Part shown: positions 45,509-54,489 of the stretch, in pieces
Layout: every line of letters starts with the position of its first letter
How positions within the stretch are numbered: the first letter of the stretch is position 1
NCBI RefSeq assembly: GCF_002368415.1
Contig: NZ_AP018290.1
Coordinates: forward strand, 9,043,717 to 9,107,716
Length of the DNA: 64,000 nt
Origin: Calothrix sp. NIES-4105
Lineage (GTDB): Bacteria > Cyanobacteriota > Cyanobacteriia > Cyanobacteriales > Nostocaceae
Reading direction: 5' to 3'
The notes under the pieces: generated by a model
Told to the model about the DNA's origin: nothing
Databases searched by the model: none
The model's input: the letters and a program-made list of their open reading frames with translations, nothing else
Translations under genes and position numbers: made by a program

Positions 45509-46381
45509 TTAGAGAGGAGTAACGCTAGCGATTTTGCCGCCTTGTTTTAGAACTCTTTGGATGTAGGTGGATAATTCTTCGTAGGGAATTACTACTGCTT
45601 GATTCACCTTGCGAGTGCTAGGATAACCAGAACCAAATACTCTTGCTGCTTCTACGCGGAACATTCTACCTTCTTTACCAAAGGTTCCGGCGCCACCAAA
45701 AGTACTGTTAGGAGTAACACCTTTAGCTGGAGCAGCATATGCAAAACCACCATCATTACTACCGCTAGGAGCAACTACAGGTGAAGCACCATTACGACCT
45801 AGTTCAACTGCAAGGTGTGGAAAGTTGCCTTTGAGTTGCGCGCGGTCGCTGTTTGCGTAACCGCGATACAACTGGAACATGCGGTTGAATCCAACAGTTT
45901 TTTGTCCGGTTTGGGTTTTGAAACCACGGTAGTAAGGGACAATGTTTTCACCGAAGTTTGCTTCGTATTCTTCTGAATCAACAAATGAATCGATGTCAGC
46001 GTCGTAACCTTCGTTTTGATACATGTCTAAGTGAAAAACCACTTCCGACTCATCATATGGAGCGCGACCCAACAAGTGTTTGTAATTTAACTCGATGGTG
46101 CGAGTTTGGAAGTTGTTGTAGAAGAATTTCTCTTTGTATAGCTCAGATTTAGCAACTTGGCGCACGAAGTCGCGTACAGTAATTTTACCGTCACGTAATA
46201 GTGATTCAGCACTGATTAAACGCTGTGACTTCATTAAGTAGTCATTACCTAACAGTTGACGATAAACTGCTGAAATTGCTAATTCAATTTCTTCTTTGGT
46301 TGGACGTTGACGTATCTCAACTGGAGTTACATCGGTGTAAGCTTCGGTTCCCAAACGTGATGCTTCGGTTGTGACTGCCAT
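45509..46381 (-). CDS. cpcC: Phycocyanin rod linker CpcC
   Basis: Joins phycocyanin hexamers into rods of the phycobilisome. 290 residues: N-terminal PBS linker domain (residues about 18-150, [37 protein letters not shown]), then a CpcD-like domain at the C-terminus ([36 protein letters not shown]). The ribosome site AAAGGTC precedes its start. It follows cpcA after a 558-base gap that contains a hairpin, so its transcript level is expected to be lower than that of cpcBA. Confidence 0.95.
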   Translation of the reverse strand: MAVTTEASRLGTEAYTDVTPVEIRQRPTKEEIELAISAVYRQLLGNDYLMKSQRLISAESLLRDGKITVRDFVRQVAKSELYKEKFFYNNFQTRTIELNYKHLLGRAPYDESEVVFHLDMYQNEGYDADIDSFVDSEEYEANFGENIVPYYRGFKTQTGQKTVGFNRMFQLYRGYANSDRAQLKGNFPHLAVELGRNGASPVVAPSGSNDGGFAYAAPAKGVTPNSTFGGAGTFGKEGRMFRVEAARVFGSGYPSTRKVNQAVVIPYEELSTYIQRVLKQGGKIASVTPL

Positions 46382-46863
46382 GTATTAGACCTTTAAAAAA
46401 TTTTTGACTTGAAATTAAGAAAGTAATTTACGACTAGCATTGCCATGTCTAAATCGCCTCCTTTACAACTTTGAGTCGAATTCAGCTCGCTTGTAACGAA
46501 CACATGGATACATACGCAAAACAATGCCCTCGATTATCAGTCTAAGGCAAAGGCTTTCTATATTTTTATATTCAATTTCAAAAAGACTAGCCCTCTATCA
46601 CAAGCGTATGGAAATCAATGAAGGCGCCGACTTGATTATCAAAACCATTCATATCAAGATTTGACTATTAGTGGCAATACCTATTTCACACACCACGCGA
46701 GTTAAGTTGAGTGAACTAGTATTTTGGATTTACTATTTATGGGGAAAAGTTTGACTTCCTATTCAATACCTTTCTTACTTCTTTTCCCTGAATATTATCT
46801 AGAAAGCACAATCGCGCGTCCAAGCGTCGTTCTGTATTTACAAATCTTCTTAAAATTAAAACT
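46382..46863. other. cpcA-cpcC intergenic leader
   Basis: 482 bases with no gene. It carries the transcript from the cpcA hairpin to cpcC and may contain a second promoter for the linker and lyase genes. CGCCTCCTTTACAACTT near 46453 is a purine-rich stretch on the minus strand. Nothing else was recognised. Confidence 0.4.
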
Positions 46864-46924
46864 GCCCGGAAAGCTAAACAACTCCTAGCTTTATTTGCCA
46901 GTTGAGCCGCTCAACCTTCCGGGC
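46864..46924 (-). terminator. cpcBA 3' stem-loop (partial terminator)
   Basis: On the minus strand GCCCGGAAGG (from 46924) pairs with the distal CTTTCCGGGC (to 46864), enclosing two smaller stems (GTTGAG/CTCAAC and AGCTA/TAGCT). It follows the cpcA stop by 15 bases. Such hairpins after cpcA stabilise cpcBA mRNA and limit read-through to linkers. Confidence 0.8.
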
Positions 46925-46939
46925 AAGGGGTCCCGCGTC

Positions 46940-47428
46940 TTAGCTTAGGACGTTAATTGCGTAATCGATGTATGAATTAGCTTCAACAGCAGGGTCACCA
47001 CTCAAACCGTGGTTGCTCTTGATATGCTTGAGAGCTTCTACGTACCAGCTGGGAGACAAATCAAATGTTTTGTTTATTTCAGCCAAACCAGCGATCAGGT
47101 AGTCGTCCATTGGACCTGTACCACCAACAACTAAGCAGTAGGTGACCATCCGCAAGTAGTAACCGATATCACGAACACACTTTTCTTTACCTGTTTGGGT
47201 AGAAGCGTAGTTCGGCCCCTGCATTTGGGTGGTGTAGGGGAACTTTTGGTATACAGCATTTGCTGCACCTTCTGCCAAACGTTGTGCATTGCCTGTCAAT
47301 GCTTTAGCAGCTTCTAAGCTTGCTGCTGCTTGACGGTAGCGACCAAAAGCGGTTTGCATTTCAGTGCTGCTCAGAAAACGTCCTTGTGAGTCAGCAGCTG
47401 CTACTGCTTCGGTAAGAGGGGTTTTCAT
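46940..47428 (-). CDS. cpcA: C-phycocyanin alpha subunit
   Basis: Light-harvesting biliprotein of the phycobilisome rod. 162 residues. The bilin attachment Cys84 lies in [15 protein letters not shown], and the C-terminus [15 protein letters not shown] is standard. Translated directly after cpcB (93-base gap) from the same promoter. The partner lyase is CpcE/CpcF, encoded in the same operon. Sequence differs slightly from common CpcA near residues 23-32 ([11 protein letters not shown]). Confidence 0.97.
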   Translation of the reverse strand: MKTPLTEAVAAADSQGRFLSSTEMQTAFGRYRQAAASLEAAKALTGNAQRLAEGAANAVYQKFPYTTQMQGPNYASTQTGKEKCVRDIGYYLRMVTYCLVVGGTGPMDDYLIAGLAEINKTFDLSPSWYVEALKHIKSNHGLSGDPAVEANSYIDYAINVLS

Positions 47429-47521
47429 CGGTCCGGTATCTCCCTTTTACAAAATTTTGTTTGAAAGTAGTTTATGTGGAACTGACTTGTGGCCAGCGTT
47501 GTGCGTTTTTTAGCGCTTTGT

Positions 47522-48040
47522 TTATGCTACAGCAGATGCTGCACGGTCGAAGTAGCTAGATACTTCAGACATCAATGCACTGCAATCACCTTTGGTGATA
47601 TTGTTGGGGTCGCCAGCAATAGCTAATGCAGCTTCTTTCATCTTTTGAACGCCTACAGCTACTGAAGAACCTGGGGTTCCTAAAGCCAAGTAGGTTTCGC
47701 GTAAACCGTTCAAGCAACGGTCATCAAGAACGCTAGCGTCGCCAGAGAAAATTGCGTAGGTTACATAGCGTAAAATGATTTCCATGTCGCGCAAGCAAGC
47801 AGCCATACGACGGCTGGTGTAAGCATTTCCACCAGGTGCGATTAACTGAGGCTGTTCTGCAAACAATGCACGAGCCGCGTTAGCAACAATCGAAGAACCG
47901 TTGCTGGTAATGCGGTTTACAGTGTCCATGCGCTTGTTACCGTCACGAACCATGTTCATTAAAGCATCCAACTGGGAAGCGCTTAAGTACTCACCACGAG
48001 TATCAGCTTGGGAAACTACTTTAGCAAACGCATCTAACAT
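47522..48040 (-). CDS. cpcB: C-phycocyanin beta subunit
   Basis: Light-harvesting biliprotein of the phycobilisome rod. 172 residues with both bilin sites: Cys82 in [12 protein letters not shown] and Cys153 in [10 protein letters not shown], plus Asn72 (the usual methylation site). The Cys153 region ending [11 protein letters not shown] is of the CpcB type; the presence of cpcA and CpcC next to it and the absence of pecE/pecF argue against phycoerythrocyanin. First gene of the operon, with a 5' UTR of about 135 bases from the promoter at 48182. Confidence 0.96.
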   Translation of the reverse strand: MLDAFAKVVSQADTRGEYLSASQLDALMNMVRDGNKRMDTVNRITSNGSSIVANAARALFAEQPQLIAPGGNAYTSRRMAACLRDMEIILRYVTYAIFSGDASVLDDRCLNGLRETYLALGTPGSSVAVGVQKMKEAALAIAGDPNNITKGDCSALMSEVSSYFDRAASAVA

Positions 48041-48181
48041 CGATTCAATCTCCTATCTGCTTGATTTTCGACTTTAGTATTCGCTTCAAAACTGGGATAA
48101 CTTAAGCACTCACTCTTGAGTTACTCAGTTTTTGCTGATGTCAAACCGCAACAGCAGCGCGGAAAGGTTAAATTGACATCT

Positions 48182-48210
48182 GTTATACAGTTTAGTCGCT
48201 TCTGTGCCAA
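48182..48210 (-). promoter_or_regulatory. cpcB promoter (sigma-70 type)
   Basis: On the minus strand TTGGCA (48210-48205), a 17-base spacer, then TATAAC (48187-48182); each hexamer has five of six consensus bases. The transcript would start near 48175. This is the only good sigma-70 pair found upstream of cpcB. Confidence 0.75.
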
Positions 48211-48935
48211 AAGATTAAAAATTTTTAACAAAACTTTATCTTTCGTTCAGAAGCCTAAAAGCACGAAGAAGTAACACTTTTGCGAACCTCGTTCTGCTTT
48301 TTACCCTTACAAATTTAATTTATACAATGCCTTTGCCCTAAATTTCGTTACAAATTATTATGATGTCGTCTCACTTTGTTACATTACTTTACATTAAACC
48401 TCATTGTTTCCCTTTCTAAAGGCTTAAACCCTAGGGAGGAGCTTTTAGACGCTGTGTGATTAATTTTGGGGGATAGGCGCCAATTAAAAGTCCCTCTTTT
48501 GTATGTACTCTGTGTTTGTAGTGGTAACTAAAAATACATAGACGCACAGACAATACGCCCATAACTCTTGAAAATTTGTGATCTGTGGCTTCGTATCTTG
48601 GTGACTTAATTTTTTGGCAATCAACAAAAACAAATAGCAAGTATTTATAGCATTGCTATATGATTTGTAAAAATTATATTTATGTAGAGACACGATTTAA
48701 CCCTTGTCTGTACAACATGGGAATTTTACGAATTATTTAGGATTGCTATATATGAATAAATTAATGTTGTAAAACTTTATTTATAATTGCGTTGCAGACT
48801 ATTTTTAGTGTAATAAAGGTTAGTCTTTGTAATATAATTTCGCTGTATTTTTATTTAAAAATAATAGTAGTATTAAGAGTATTAAATTCGCACGGGAGTA
48901 GGAAGTGCTGAGTTTACCCAGCACAAACGCATTTT
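48211..48935. other. Intergenic region between cpcB and the lyase gene
   Basis: 725 bases. No gene supported; several overlapping frames on the minus strand between 48431 and 48693 have no recognisable product. Seen within it: a partial GTGCTGAG...CAGCAC heptamer hairpin at 48905-48924, and a TGTAGAGACACG relative at 48683. Confidence 0.5.
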
Positions 48936-49469
48936 TTACATTCTTCTTTCTAAATACTGCCCAATCATAATTTCTTCACCCGCGCGCGAGATAATTGTTT
49001 GACGGGTGCGATGGCTTGTACCAATAAGTTTAATTTCTTCCTCGAACACGGAACCGCTGTACTCAGTTCGTAAGTGCATTGTTTTAGGGTCGCGTAAAGT
49101 GTACTGCGCTGTGACTGGTTTCGATGTGGCAAAACCACGGTCACGATACAAAATATTTCCTTGAATACCAAATACTGTTGAACCTTTAGTCGGTTTTCGT
49201 CCTGGTTGTAAATAGTTACTATCCCAGGTGACTGAGGTGCCGCAAACTATAGCCGAATCTGATAATTCATGCATTTCGGCAAGCTGTATAAGTTCAGAAC
49301 TGCCCCTTTCTAAAAATTTAACTGTGATATGGCTTACAACTTCTTCTATTTCACCACTTTTTAGCGTGTAGTAACGACGTTCCGAGCGCCAGCTACCAAC
49401 GGAATCCTCAAAAAATTTCTCTGCTAAAGCTTCTAACGTATATTCCACTATTTGTACGGGAGTTGTCAT
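48936..49469 (-). CDS. CpcS/CpeS-family bilin lyase
   Basis: 177 residues from the ATG at 49469, which follows a good GAGGT ribosome site. Belongs to the CpcS/CpeS (S/U-type) lyases that attach bilins to Cys82-type sites of beta subunits. Family blocks: AEKFFEDSVGSWRSERRYYT, VVSHITVKFLERGSSEL and QTIISRAGEEIMIGQYLERR. Which paralogue (CpcS, CpcU, CpcV or CpeS) is not clear, so no symbol is assigned. Position 0.9 kb upstream of cpcB on the same strand supports a role in phycocyanin maturation. Confidence 0.82.
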   Translation of the reverse strand: MTTPVQIVEYTLEALAEKFFEDSVGSWRSERRYYTLKSGEIEEVVSHITVKFLERGSSELIQLAEMHELSDSAIVCGTSVTWDSNYLQPGRKPTKGSTVFGIQGNILYRDRGFATSKPVTAQYTLRDPKTMHLRTEYSGSVFEEEIKLIGTSHRTRQTIISRAGEEIMIGQYLERRM

Positions 49470-49662
49470 AATTATACCTCTTTCGCGATTACACAATCAT
49501 ATACTCGACATTCGGTCAAGCTCTTCCAAAATGCATTCACATATCTTAACATTACAAAATGTTTAAATCTGTATAAATCATTAACGAAGAAGCTTTAGGC
49601 TTGATATAGAATTTGCGGTTTGTGTAGATAGTAAAGCTTATGCGTGCCTGCTTGAAGCTTGT

Positions 49663-49860
49663 TTACACTGACTGCCAATTCTTCTTGAGCAATGCAACAA
49701 AAGTCGCATACCCTTGTGAAAAGCCTGGTGGGTCAGGCAAAAAGTATTCTGGATCTTGGTAAGGGTGCCAAGTTTCTGTATCGCTGTGCCGGAGGTGCAA
49801 GCAGCAATCATTTGTACCAGCCACTTTCCAACTCATTTGACCTACGGAATTATCACTCAT
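49663..49860 (-). CDS. Small hypothetical protein
   Basis: 65 residues from the start at 49860 (MSDNSVGQMSWKVAGTNDCC ... FVALLKKNWQSV). Aromatic- and proline-rich centre (HPYQDPEYFLPDPPGF). Not recognised; a longer frame to 49989 adds 43 residues that look non-coding. The neat amino-acid mix makes it more plausible than chance, but there is no family evidence. Confidence 0.4.
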   Translation of the reverse strand: MSDNSVGQMSWKVAGTNDCCLHLRHSDTETWHPYQDPEYFLPDPPGFSQGYATFVALLKKNWQSV

Positions 49861-50145
49861 ATATCTCCGAATAGCTGAAAACTGTAATACATAACTACAG
49901 TTTTTAGGTATATTTTTACGGATTTTGCCAGAGTTACATAATATTGCTGTCAAGTTGAATACTTTTTGAGCTAATATTTTTAACCTCATGTCATTTAAAT
50001 ATTACAAATATACTTATTCGGCGCCGTCCATACATCGCCTGTGAGTCTACTGTTTTATTGCTTTGCGAGAGAGTCGCGTATAACTTTTGGTTGAAGACAT
50101 TAAGATTTGTCACCTAGCTTGAGAGGTAGATTTTGGCGTGAATGT

Positions 50146-50255
50146 CAGTATTTTGCCACCGTGCTTATACGCATATTCGCCTGCAAAGTCGGGAAAAATT
50201 GTGTTATATTTCAGTAAAAATTCTCTAGGTAAAATAGTAAATACAAAGTTAAGTT
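50146..50255 (+). promoter_or_regulatory. Shared upstream element, copy B
   Basis: About 110 bases matching 36938-37049 (blocks GCCACCGTGCTTA, ACGCATAT, CAGTAAAAATTCTCT, AAATAGTAAA). Ends 37 bases before the start codon at 50293. The rest of the gap 49861-50145 has nothing recognised. Confidence 0.7.
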
Positions 50256-50292
50256 TTGGGGAAATTCAATACAAATAACTTAACATACAACC

Positions 50293-51426
50293 ATGAGAGA
50301 GATTCCACGTATTTATTTTTACATGCATCCATCTGAAATGCCCGCCTCTGGTGTTCCTGATGATGCAGGCCCTACATGGTCAGGTTTTATCGACTATATG
50401 CGTCAACCTGGTATCGGACTAAATCCAGTTATCACTTCATACTGCTGGACATTACAAACATTCCTTTATTTACGAGAAGCAGGTTTGAAATGTGAAATTA
50501 CAGCTACTATACCTGATGACGGGATTATAATTGTGCAGCGTGCGGCTTTACCTTTTAATTTTAAACCGAAGCCAAAACAGTTAATTGTTTGTATCAAAGC
50601 CGATTTTGAAATTCATCCTTATGCACAACTTAATGTTGTACAAAATCCTGAAGAAGTAAAGACCGTTAGAGATAGTTTCTTTATTCGCCTTTGGTTGCAA
50701 CCGGGATTAATTAAGCGTGACCCTGCAAGAGGTAATAAGTTTGAAAATATTGCTTTTATTGGTGCAATCGGAAGTCTTGCACCCGAACTGAAAAACCCGT
50801 CTTGGTCAGCAATGCTTGAGTCAATAGGTTTACGTTGGCTAATGCCTGGTGAACAACACTGGCATGATTACAGCAATATTGATGCAATTGTTGCTGTACG
50901 TACTTTTGACCCAAAAGAGGATTATCGATATAAACCTGCAACAAAACTTCAGAATGCTTGGCTTGGAGACGTACCTGCTATTGTCGGTACAGATTCGGCA
51001 TTTCGTGGTGAACGTCAAAGCGAACTTGACTTTATTGAAGTATCATCAATCGATGAAACAATTGCAGCGTTAAAACGGTTGCGCGATGATTATGATTTAT
51101 ATCAAGCAATGGTAAAAAATGGACGAGTAAGGTCTGAGAAACTTACTACTACATCACTGGTAGAAAGGTGGAAGGAATTTATTACGCAGAAGGCAATACC
51201 AGCTTATTATCAATGGTGTGAACTATCGAGTTTGCAGCAAAAATTATGGTTAGCAAAGCAAAATCTTACTGTTACAGAAAATAATCTTAGACCTAATACA
51301 TTTTATCCCTATGAATTAGAACCAGTAAATAATGACCATATTGGGATTCAAGATTCGGTTATGCTCTCAACGATACAAATGTACCGTAAAGCTAAAAAGT
51401 TGCTAACTAGTGGTTCGTCTCGTTAA
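50293..51426 (+). CDS. Glycosyltransferase-like protein
   Basis: 377 residues, no family assigned with certainty. The N-terminal IYFYMHPSEMPASGVPDD, ENIAFIGAIGSLAPEL and YKPATKLQNAWLGDVPAIVG (a GT-B-like donor block, where KL..A.. and PAIVG would contact the nucleotide sugar) suggest a glycan-related enzyme of a type common in cyanobacterial exopolysaccharide loci. No signal peptide. It shares its upstream element with the glycosyltransferase gene at 37202. It stands alone. Confidence 0.6.
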   Translation: MREIPRIYFYMHPSEMPASGVPDDAGPTWSGFIDYMRQPGIGLNPVITSYCWTLQTFLYLREAGLKCEITATIPDDGIIIVQRAALPFNFKPKPKQLIVCIKADFEIHPYAQLNVVQNPEEVKTVRDSFFIRLWLQPGLIKRDPARGNKFENIAFIGAIGSLAPELKNPSWSAMLESIGLRWLMPGEQHWHDYSNIDAIVAVRTFDPKEDYRYKPATKLQNAWLGDVPAIVGTDSAFRGERQSELDFIEVSSIDETIAALKRLRDDYDLYQAMVKNGRVRSEKLTTTSLVERWKEFITQKAIPAYYQWCELSSLQQKLWLAKQNLTVTENNLRPNTFYPYELEPVNNDHIGIQDSVMLSTIQMYRKAKKLLTSGSSR

Positions 51427-51541
51427 TTTTGATAGGTACGTAGTAGCGCTTTAGCGCGTAAAAAACATTAATCTAGACCAACTACGTACTTAACATCTGT
51501 AAAAAACATTAATTTAGAGGGCTAGAGCAACAACTACGTAC
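51427..51541. repeat. Imperfect direct repeat of about 57-65 bases
   Basis: The segment AAAAAACATTAAT...ACTACGTACTTAACATCT occurs twice (from about 51460 and about 51497), the second copy carrying a few extra bases. It lies between two convergent genes and has no evident T-run. Confidence 0.7.
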
Positions 51542-51946
51542 TTAACATCTATCACAAAACTGAGATTTATATGTACTATCGCGTTTGCCAAAGATTGTAT
51601 AGCGGTTATCGCGGATTTGTTCGTAGAATTTATCCCCTGCCCATTTCACACCAGGTAACGCACGGTACGTATCGACAAATATACTGCCCATCGGTAACAG
51701 GCGCCCAATTTCTTCTGCTGCACTGCTACCTTGCCAGCGTCGTGACGGTGTATTTGCATCAATTAAAATCATTCCCATTTCACAGTCACTAGGTGCAATT
51801 CCCCACTGTGACAGGGTTTGACTATCTTGCATGGGAGTATAACTAAATAGTTTACCTTGGTCAAGGTTCTCTAACAGCTGTACAAGGGTGACACAAAGGT
51901 TGCAGTTACCGTCATATACAACGTTGTATTTGGCATTATCAGTCAT
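51542..51946 (-). CDS. DCC-family thiol-disulfide oxidoreductase-like protein
   Basis: 134 residues of the DUF393/DCC family. The name motif is present as YDGNCNLC (Cys15 and Cys18), followed by the family blocks WQGSSAAEEIGRLLP and RDNRYTIFGKRD. The fold resembles thioredoxin; redox activity is proposed for the family but rarely shown. A Cys-rich tail (FCDRC) is present. Separate from the stress-gene group just upstream. Confidence 0.85.
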   Translation of the reverse strand: MTDNAKYNVVYDGNCNLCVTLVQLLENLDQGKLFSYTPMQDSQTLSQWGIAPSDCEMGMILIDANTPSRRWQGSSAAEEIGRLLPMGSIFVDTYRALPGVKWAGDKFYEQIRDNRYTIFGKRDSTYKSQFCDRC

Positions 51947-51987
51947 TTAATTTCAACCTTTCTAACAAATATGTATTCATCTATATT

Positions 51988-52941
51988 TTAAGTAAATTCC
52001 ACATTGTTAGAAACAACTTGCTGATTATTGGTTATACTTACAACGGATGGGCTGTAAATACCAAAATCTTGCATTCCATTGCGCTCTAATATATCTCTGG
52101 CGCCTGCAAGTTGAATATCCGTACCGCTTACAAATACTAGGAAATCACCGAGTGAAACTCTGTACTCATACTCTTTTACGACATTGCGAGGAATTTCGAG
52201 TGCAGAGAAATCGTCTTTGGGAGTACAAATTTCGACTCCAGAAATATCTTTGAGAGGTCCTACGCTTTTGGCAACGACAGAAACTTGGTTCATATCATAA
52301 CCATTTTCTTTGAGTTCATTAAATGCGGCTTCTACTTCATGACGCATTTTATAGATACCAACAGCGTACTTACTGCGACTGCTTGGAGGTGTTGGTAAAT
52401 TATAAATTCCCCACTCTTCTACACCACGGTTACGAAGAATTCTCTCAGCTAAAACTATTTCTTCTTTTGTACCGTTAATCATTACAAGGTAATAACCTTT
52501 GGAAATCAAGTCGCTATAAGCATCTGCCCGTTCTTTAGGAATTCCTAAACCGACTAAGGCGCCAGCTAATGTACCAGCAGCAGCACCAATTGCTCCACCA
52601 GCAAATGTACTTGCTAGTGCTGTTGCTCCTGCCCCAGCAAGCATAACTGGCCCAATACCAGGAATTGCTAGTAGACCCAAACCAACGAGTAAACCAGTCA
52701 AACTACCTAACGCACCACCAGTTAAAGCTCCTCTAACGGCACCTTCTTCTGCTTGGTTGTCGGTATGTTCTTTAACTTCAACACCAGCTATTTCTTCTAC
52801 CTGTTCTGCATCGCGCGCAATAACAGATACTTTCTCCATTGGGAAATTAGCAATTTTTAATTCGCGAAGCGCTTGCTCAACGTCCGCACGTCGAGCAAAT
52901 ACACCTACTGCTCGCTTTTCTCCAGATAACCCAGATAACAT
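51988..52941 (-). CDS. YflT-like general stress protein with glycine-rich helices
   Basis: 317 residues. Two copies of a YflT-type domain (residues about 9-60 AVGVFARRADVEQALRELKI and about 193-245 AVGIYKMRHEVEAAFNELKE) flank a central hydrophobic, Gly/Ala-rich segment (about 68-132, LTGLLVGLGLLAIPGIGPVM) that forms a helical hairpin in membranes. Related to Bacillus general stress protein 17M. Function unknown; the family is often stress-induced. Adjacent genes at 53083 and 53930 also belong to small stress families. Confidence 0.75.
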   Translation of the reverse strand: MLSGLSGEKRAVGVFARRADVEQALRELKIANFPMEKVSVIARDAEQVEEIAGVEVKEHTDNQAEEGAVRGALTGGALGSLTGLLVGLGLLAIPGIGPVMLAGAGATALASTFAGGAIGAAAGTLAGALVGLGIPKERADAYSDLISKGYYLVMINGTKEEIVLAERILRNRGVEEWGIYNLPTPPSSRSKYAVGIYKMRHEVEAAFNELKENGYDMNQVSVVAKSVGPLKDISGVEICTPKDDFSALEIPRNVVKEYEYRVSLGDFLVFVSGTDIQLAGARDILERNGMQDFGIYSPSVVSITNNQQVVSNNVEFT

Positions 52942-52961
52942 CTTTATATATCTCCTCTATA

Positions 52962-53085
52962 TATAGTGCTGAGTGCTGAGTTCTGAGTGCTGAGTGACTA
53001 ACGCGACTTCTAACTCCTAACTCCGTACAGACGTGATTAATCACGTCTCTACTCAGCACTCAGCACTTTCTACTCAGTACTACTA
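52962..53085. repeat. Heptamer hairpin element with ACGTGATTAATCACGT core
   Basis: GTGCTGAGTGCTGAG arms at 52966-52994, right-hand ACTCAGCACTCAGCACTTTC at 53052-53071, and in the middle ACAGACGTGATTAATCACGT, a copy of the TAGAGACGT family. Confidence 0.8.
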
Positions 53086-53361
53086 TGCAGTTCTACGGGT
53101 TACTAAACCCCAGATGAAGATTAATAGCATTGCACCGAGTACAGAGAAGATGATGCTTCCAATTGATATAGCTCCTACTGATGCTGCTGCTGCTCCACTA
53201 CTTCCTAATAATACTTGACCTAAATAACCACCAACTATGGCGCCTAAAATACCTAATCCAATTGTAGAGAAAATACCACCACCTTGCTGTCCTGGATAAA
53301 AAGCTTTAGCTAAGGCGCCTGCAATTAAACCTAATACTACCCATGCAATAATACCGCTCAT
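53083..53361 (-). CDS. GlsB/YeaQ/YmgE-family membrane protein
   Basis: 92 residues, almost wholly hydrophobic: three membrane helices (residues about 3-22, 30-50, 60-85) with the family pattern GIIAWVVLGLIAGALAKAFY, GGGIFSTIGLGILGAIVGGYLG. The family is linked to stress response (and once called transglycosylase-associated) without a proven activity. Neighbours the YflT-like and CsbD genes. Confidence 0.9.
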   Translation of the reverse strand: MSGIIAWVVLGLIAGALAKAFYPGQQGGGIFSTIGLGILGAIVGGYLGQVLLGSSGAAAASVGAISIGSIIFSVLGAMLLIFIWGLVTRRTA

Positions 53362-53929
53362 TTGAATGTCTCCTTTTTGAAATAATGTTTTATGCGTTTC
53401 TGTTAATACTTATTAAAAACTAAACTTCAAGTATCCAGTTCTACCTAACGAACGAATATGACAAATCTTGCGATACTTTTTTCGCCTAATTATTTATCTT
53501 CTAGATGTAGCGATTTGTCTTACTTATTTAATCCGGACAAAGTTTATTTTTCTTAACATTTTGTTCAAATTTAATTTATCTAAATATATAAGCCTAAATA
53601 CAGAAAGGGTATAAGTGATAACAAAAGTTTTTAACATATCATACTGCTAAATTCAAAATTATCCACCATAAGGAATAAAAACCTTGCCCCGTGTGCAGGA
53701 AGAAGAAGCTCGAATTGCTATAACCAATGATTCATTAATAAAATCTCGAAGCCGAGTGTATTGTGACTAAAACTATATACAACGGACAAATATTAGGATT
53801 TTAATAATATTCTGAAGGTAGAAGTGTTACCAAGTAAAAGATATTAATATAGATACTATAAGTTTGGTTCGCAAACTTAGTTAGAAAATTTAGTCTACAA
53901 ATTTATTATTAGCTAGTTGGGAGAAAATT
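53362..53929. other. Divergent promoter region, no gene seen
   Basis: 568 AT-rich bases between the divergent GlsB-like and CsbD genes. It should hold both promoters; no clear -35/-10 pair or repeat was recognised. Confidence 0.4.
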
Positions 53930-54112
53930 ATGAGCATTGAAAATCGCGTAGAAGCAGTTGCTAAAAACATTGAAGGGAAAATTCAAGAAGCAGTAGGCGA
54001 AGTTACTGGCAACCCTAACGATAAAGCTGAAGGTAAAGCTAAACAAGCGGAAGCGCAAGTTCGCCACACCGCAGAAAACATTAAGGACGAAGTTAAAAAA
54101 ACTCTTGACTAG
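53930..54112 (+). CDS. CsbD-family stress protein
   Basis: 60 residues, highly charged (IEGKIQEAVGEVTGNPNDKAEG, then KAKQAEAQVRHTAENI). CsbD proteins are small, hydrophilic and induced by general stress in many bacteria; the molecular role is unknown. Preceded by a GGGAGAAAATT ribosome-site region and followed by a good intrinsic terminator, so it is a single-gene transcript. Confidence 0.92.
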   Translation: MSIENRVEAVAKNIEGKIQEAVGEVTGNPNDKAEGKAKQAEAQVRHTAENIKDEVKKTLD

Positions 54113-54185
54113 TTTGAAACAAGCTTATTTGCCCTTTTAAAGTCTTTTCACCTCTAGTTGTCATAGGTTTTGTGAGGTAATATAG

Positions 54186-54216
54186 TCCCGGTATCTTAAT
54201 AGATACTGGGATTTTT
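54186..54216 (+). terminator. Intrinsic terminator after csbD-like gene
   Basis: TCCCGGTATC / GATACTGGGA stem with a TTAATA loop, followed by five T. The rest of the gap to 54489 holds no supported gene. Confidence 0.88.
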
Positions 54217-54489
54217 GTATTTGACTATTGGGATGGCGTATAATAAAACATTAAAAATACTTATATAAAATAAACCACATGACTGGTATAATCTGTCTGC
54301 AGTCAGATGTAAAAATTGACTTTATAGTATGAGATGTAGATTCAAACCAGACTCCCGACAGTTATATGTCTACTTATATTCGAGCCAACGATAGATGAAA
54401 TTATCTGTCAGCTTCCGATTTACATAAAATTTGATTAAAATAGCTTAATTAAATTACATTAGAAAAAGTTAGGTAGAGAAGAAACAGCC

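Noticed and set aside
47522-48040. Phycoerythrocyanin beta subunit (pecB) instead of cpcB
   Set aside because: The sequence around both bilin cysteines is of CpcB type, the partner is CpcA with CpcC/CpcD, and no pecE or pecF is present.
48431-48693. Small open frames upstream of cpcB on the minus strand
   Set aside because: Overlapping frames with no ribosome site and no family; likely chance.
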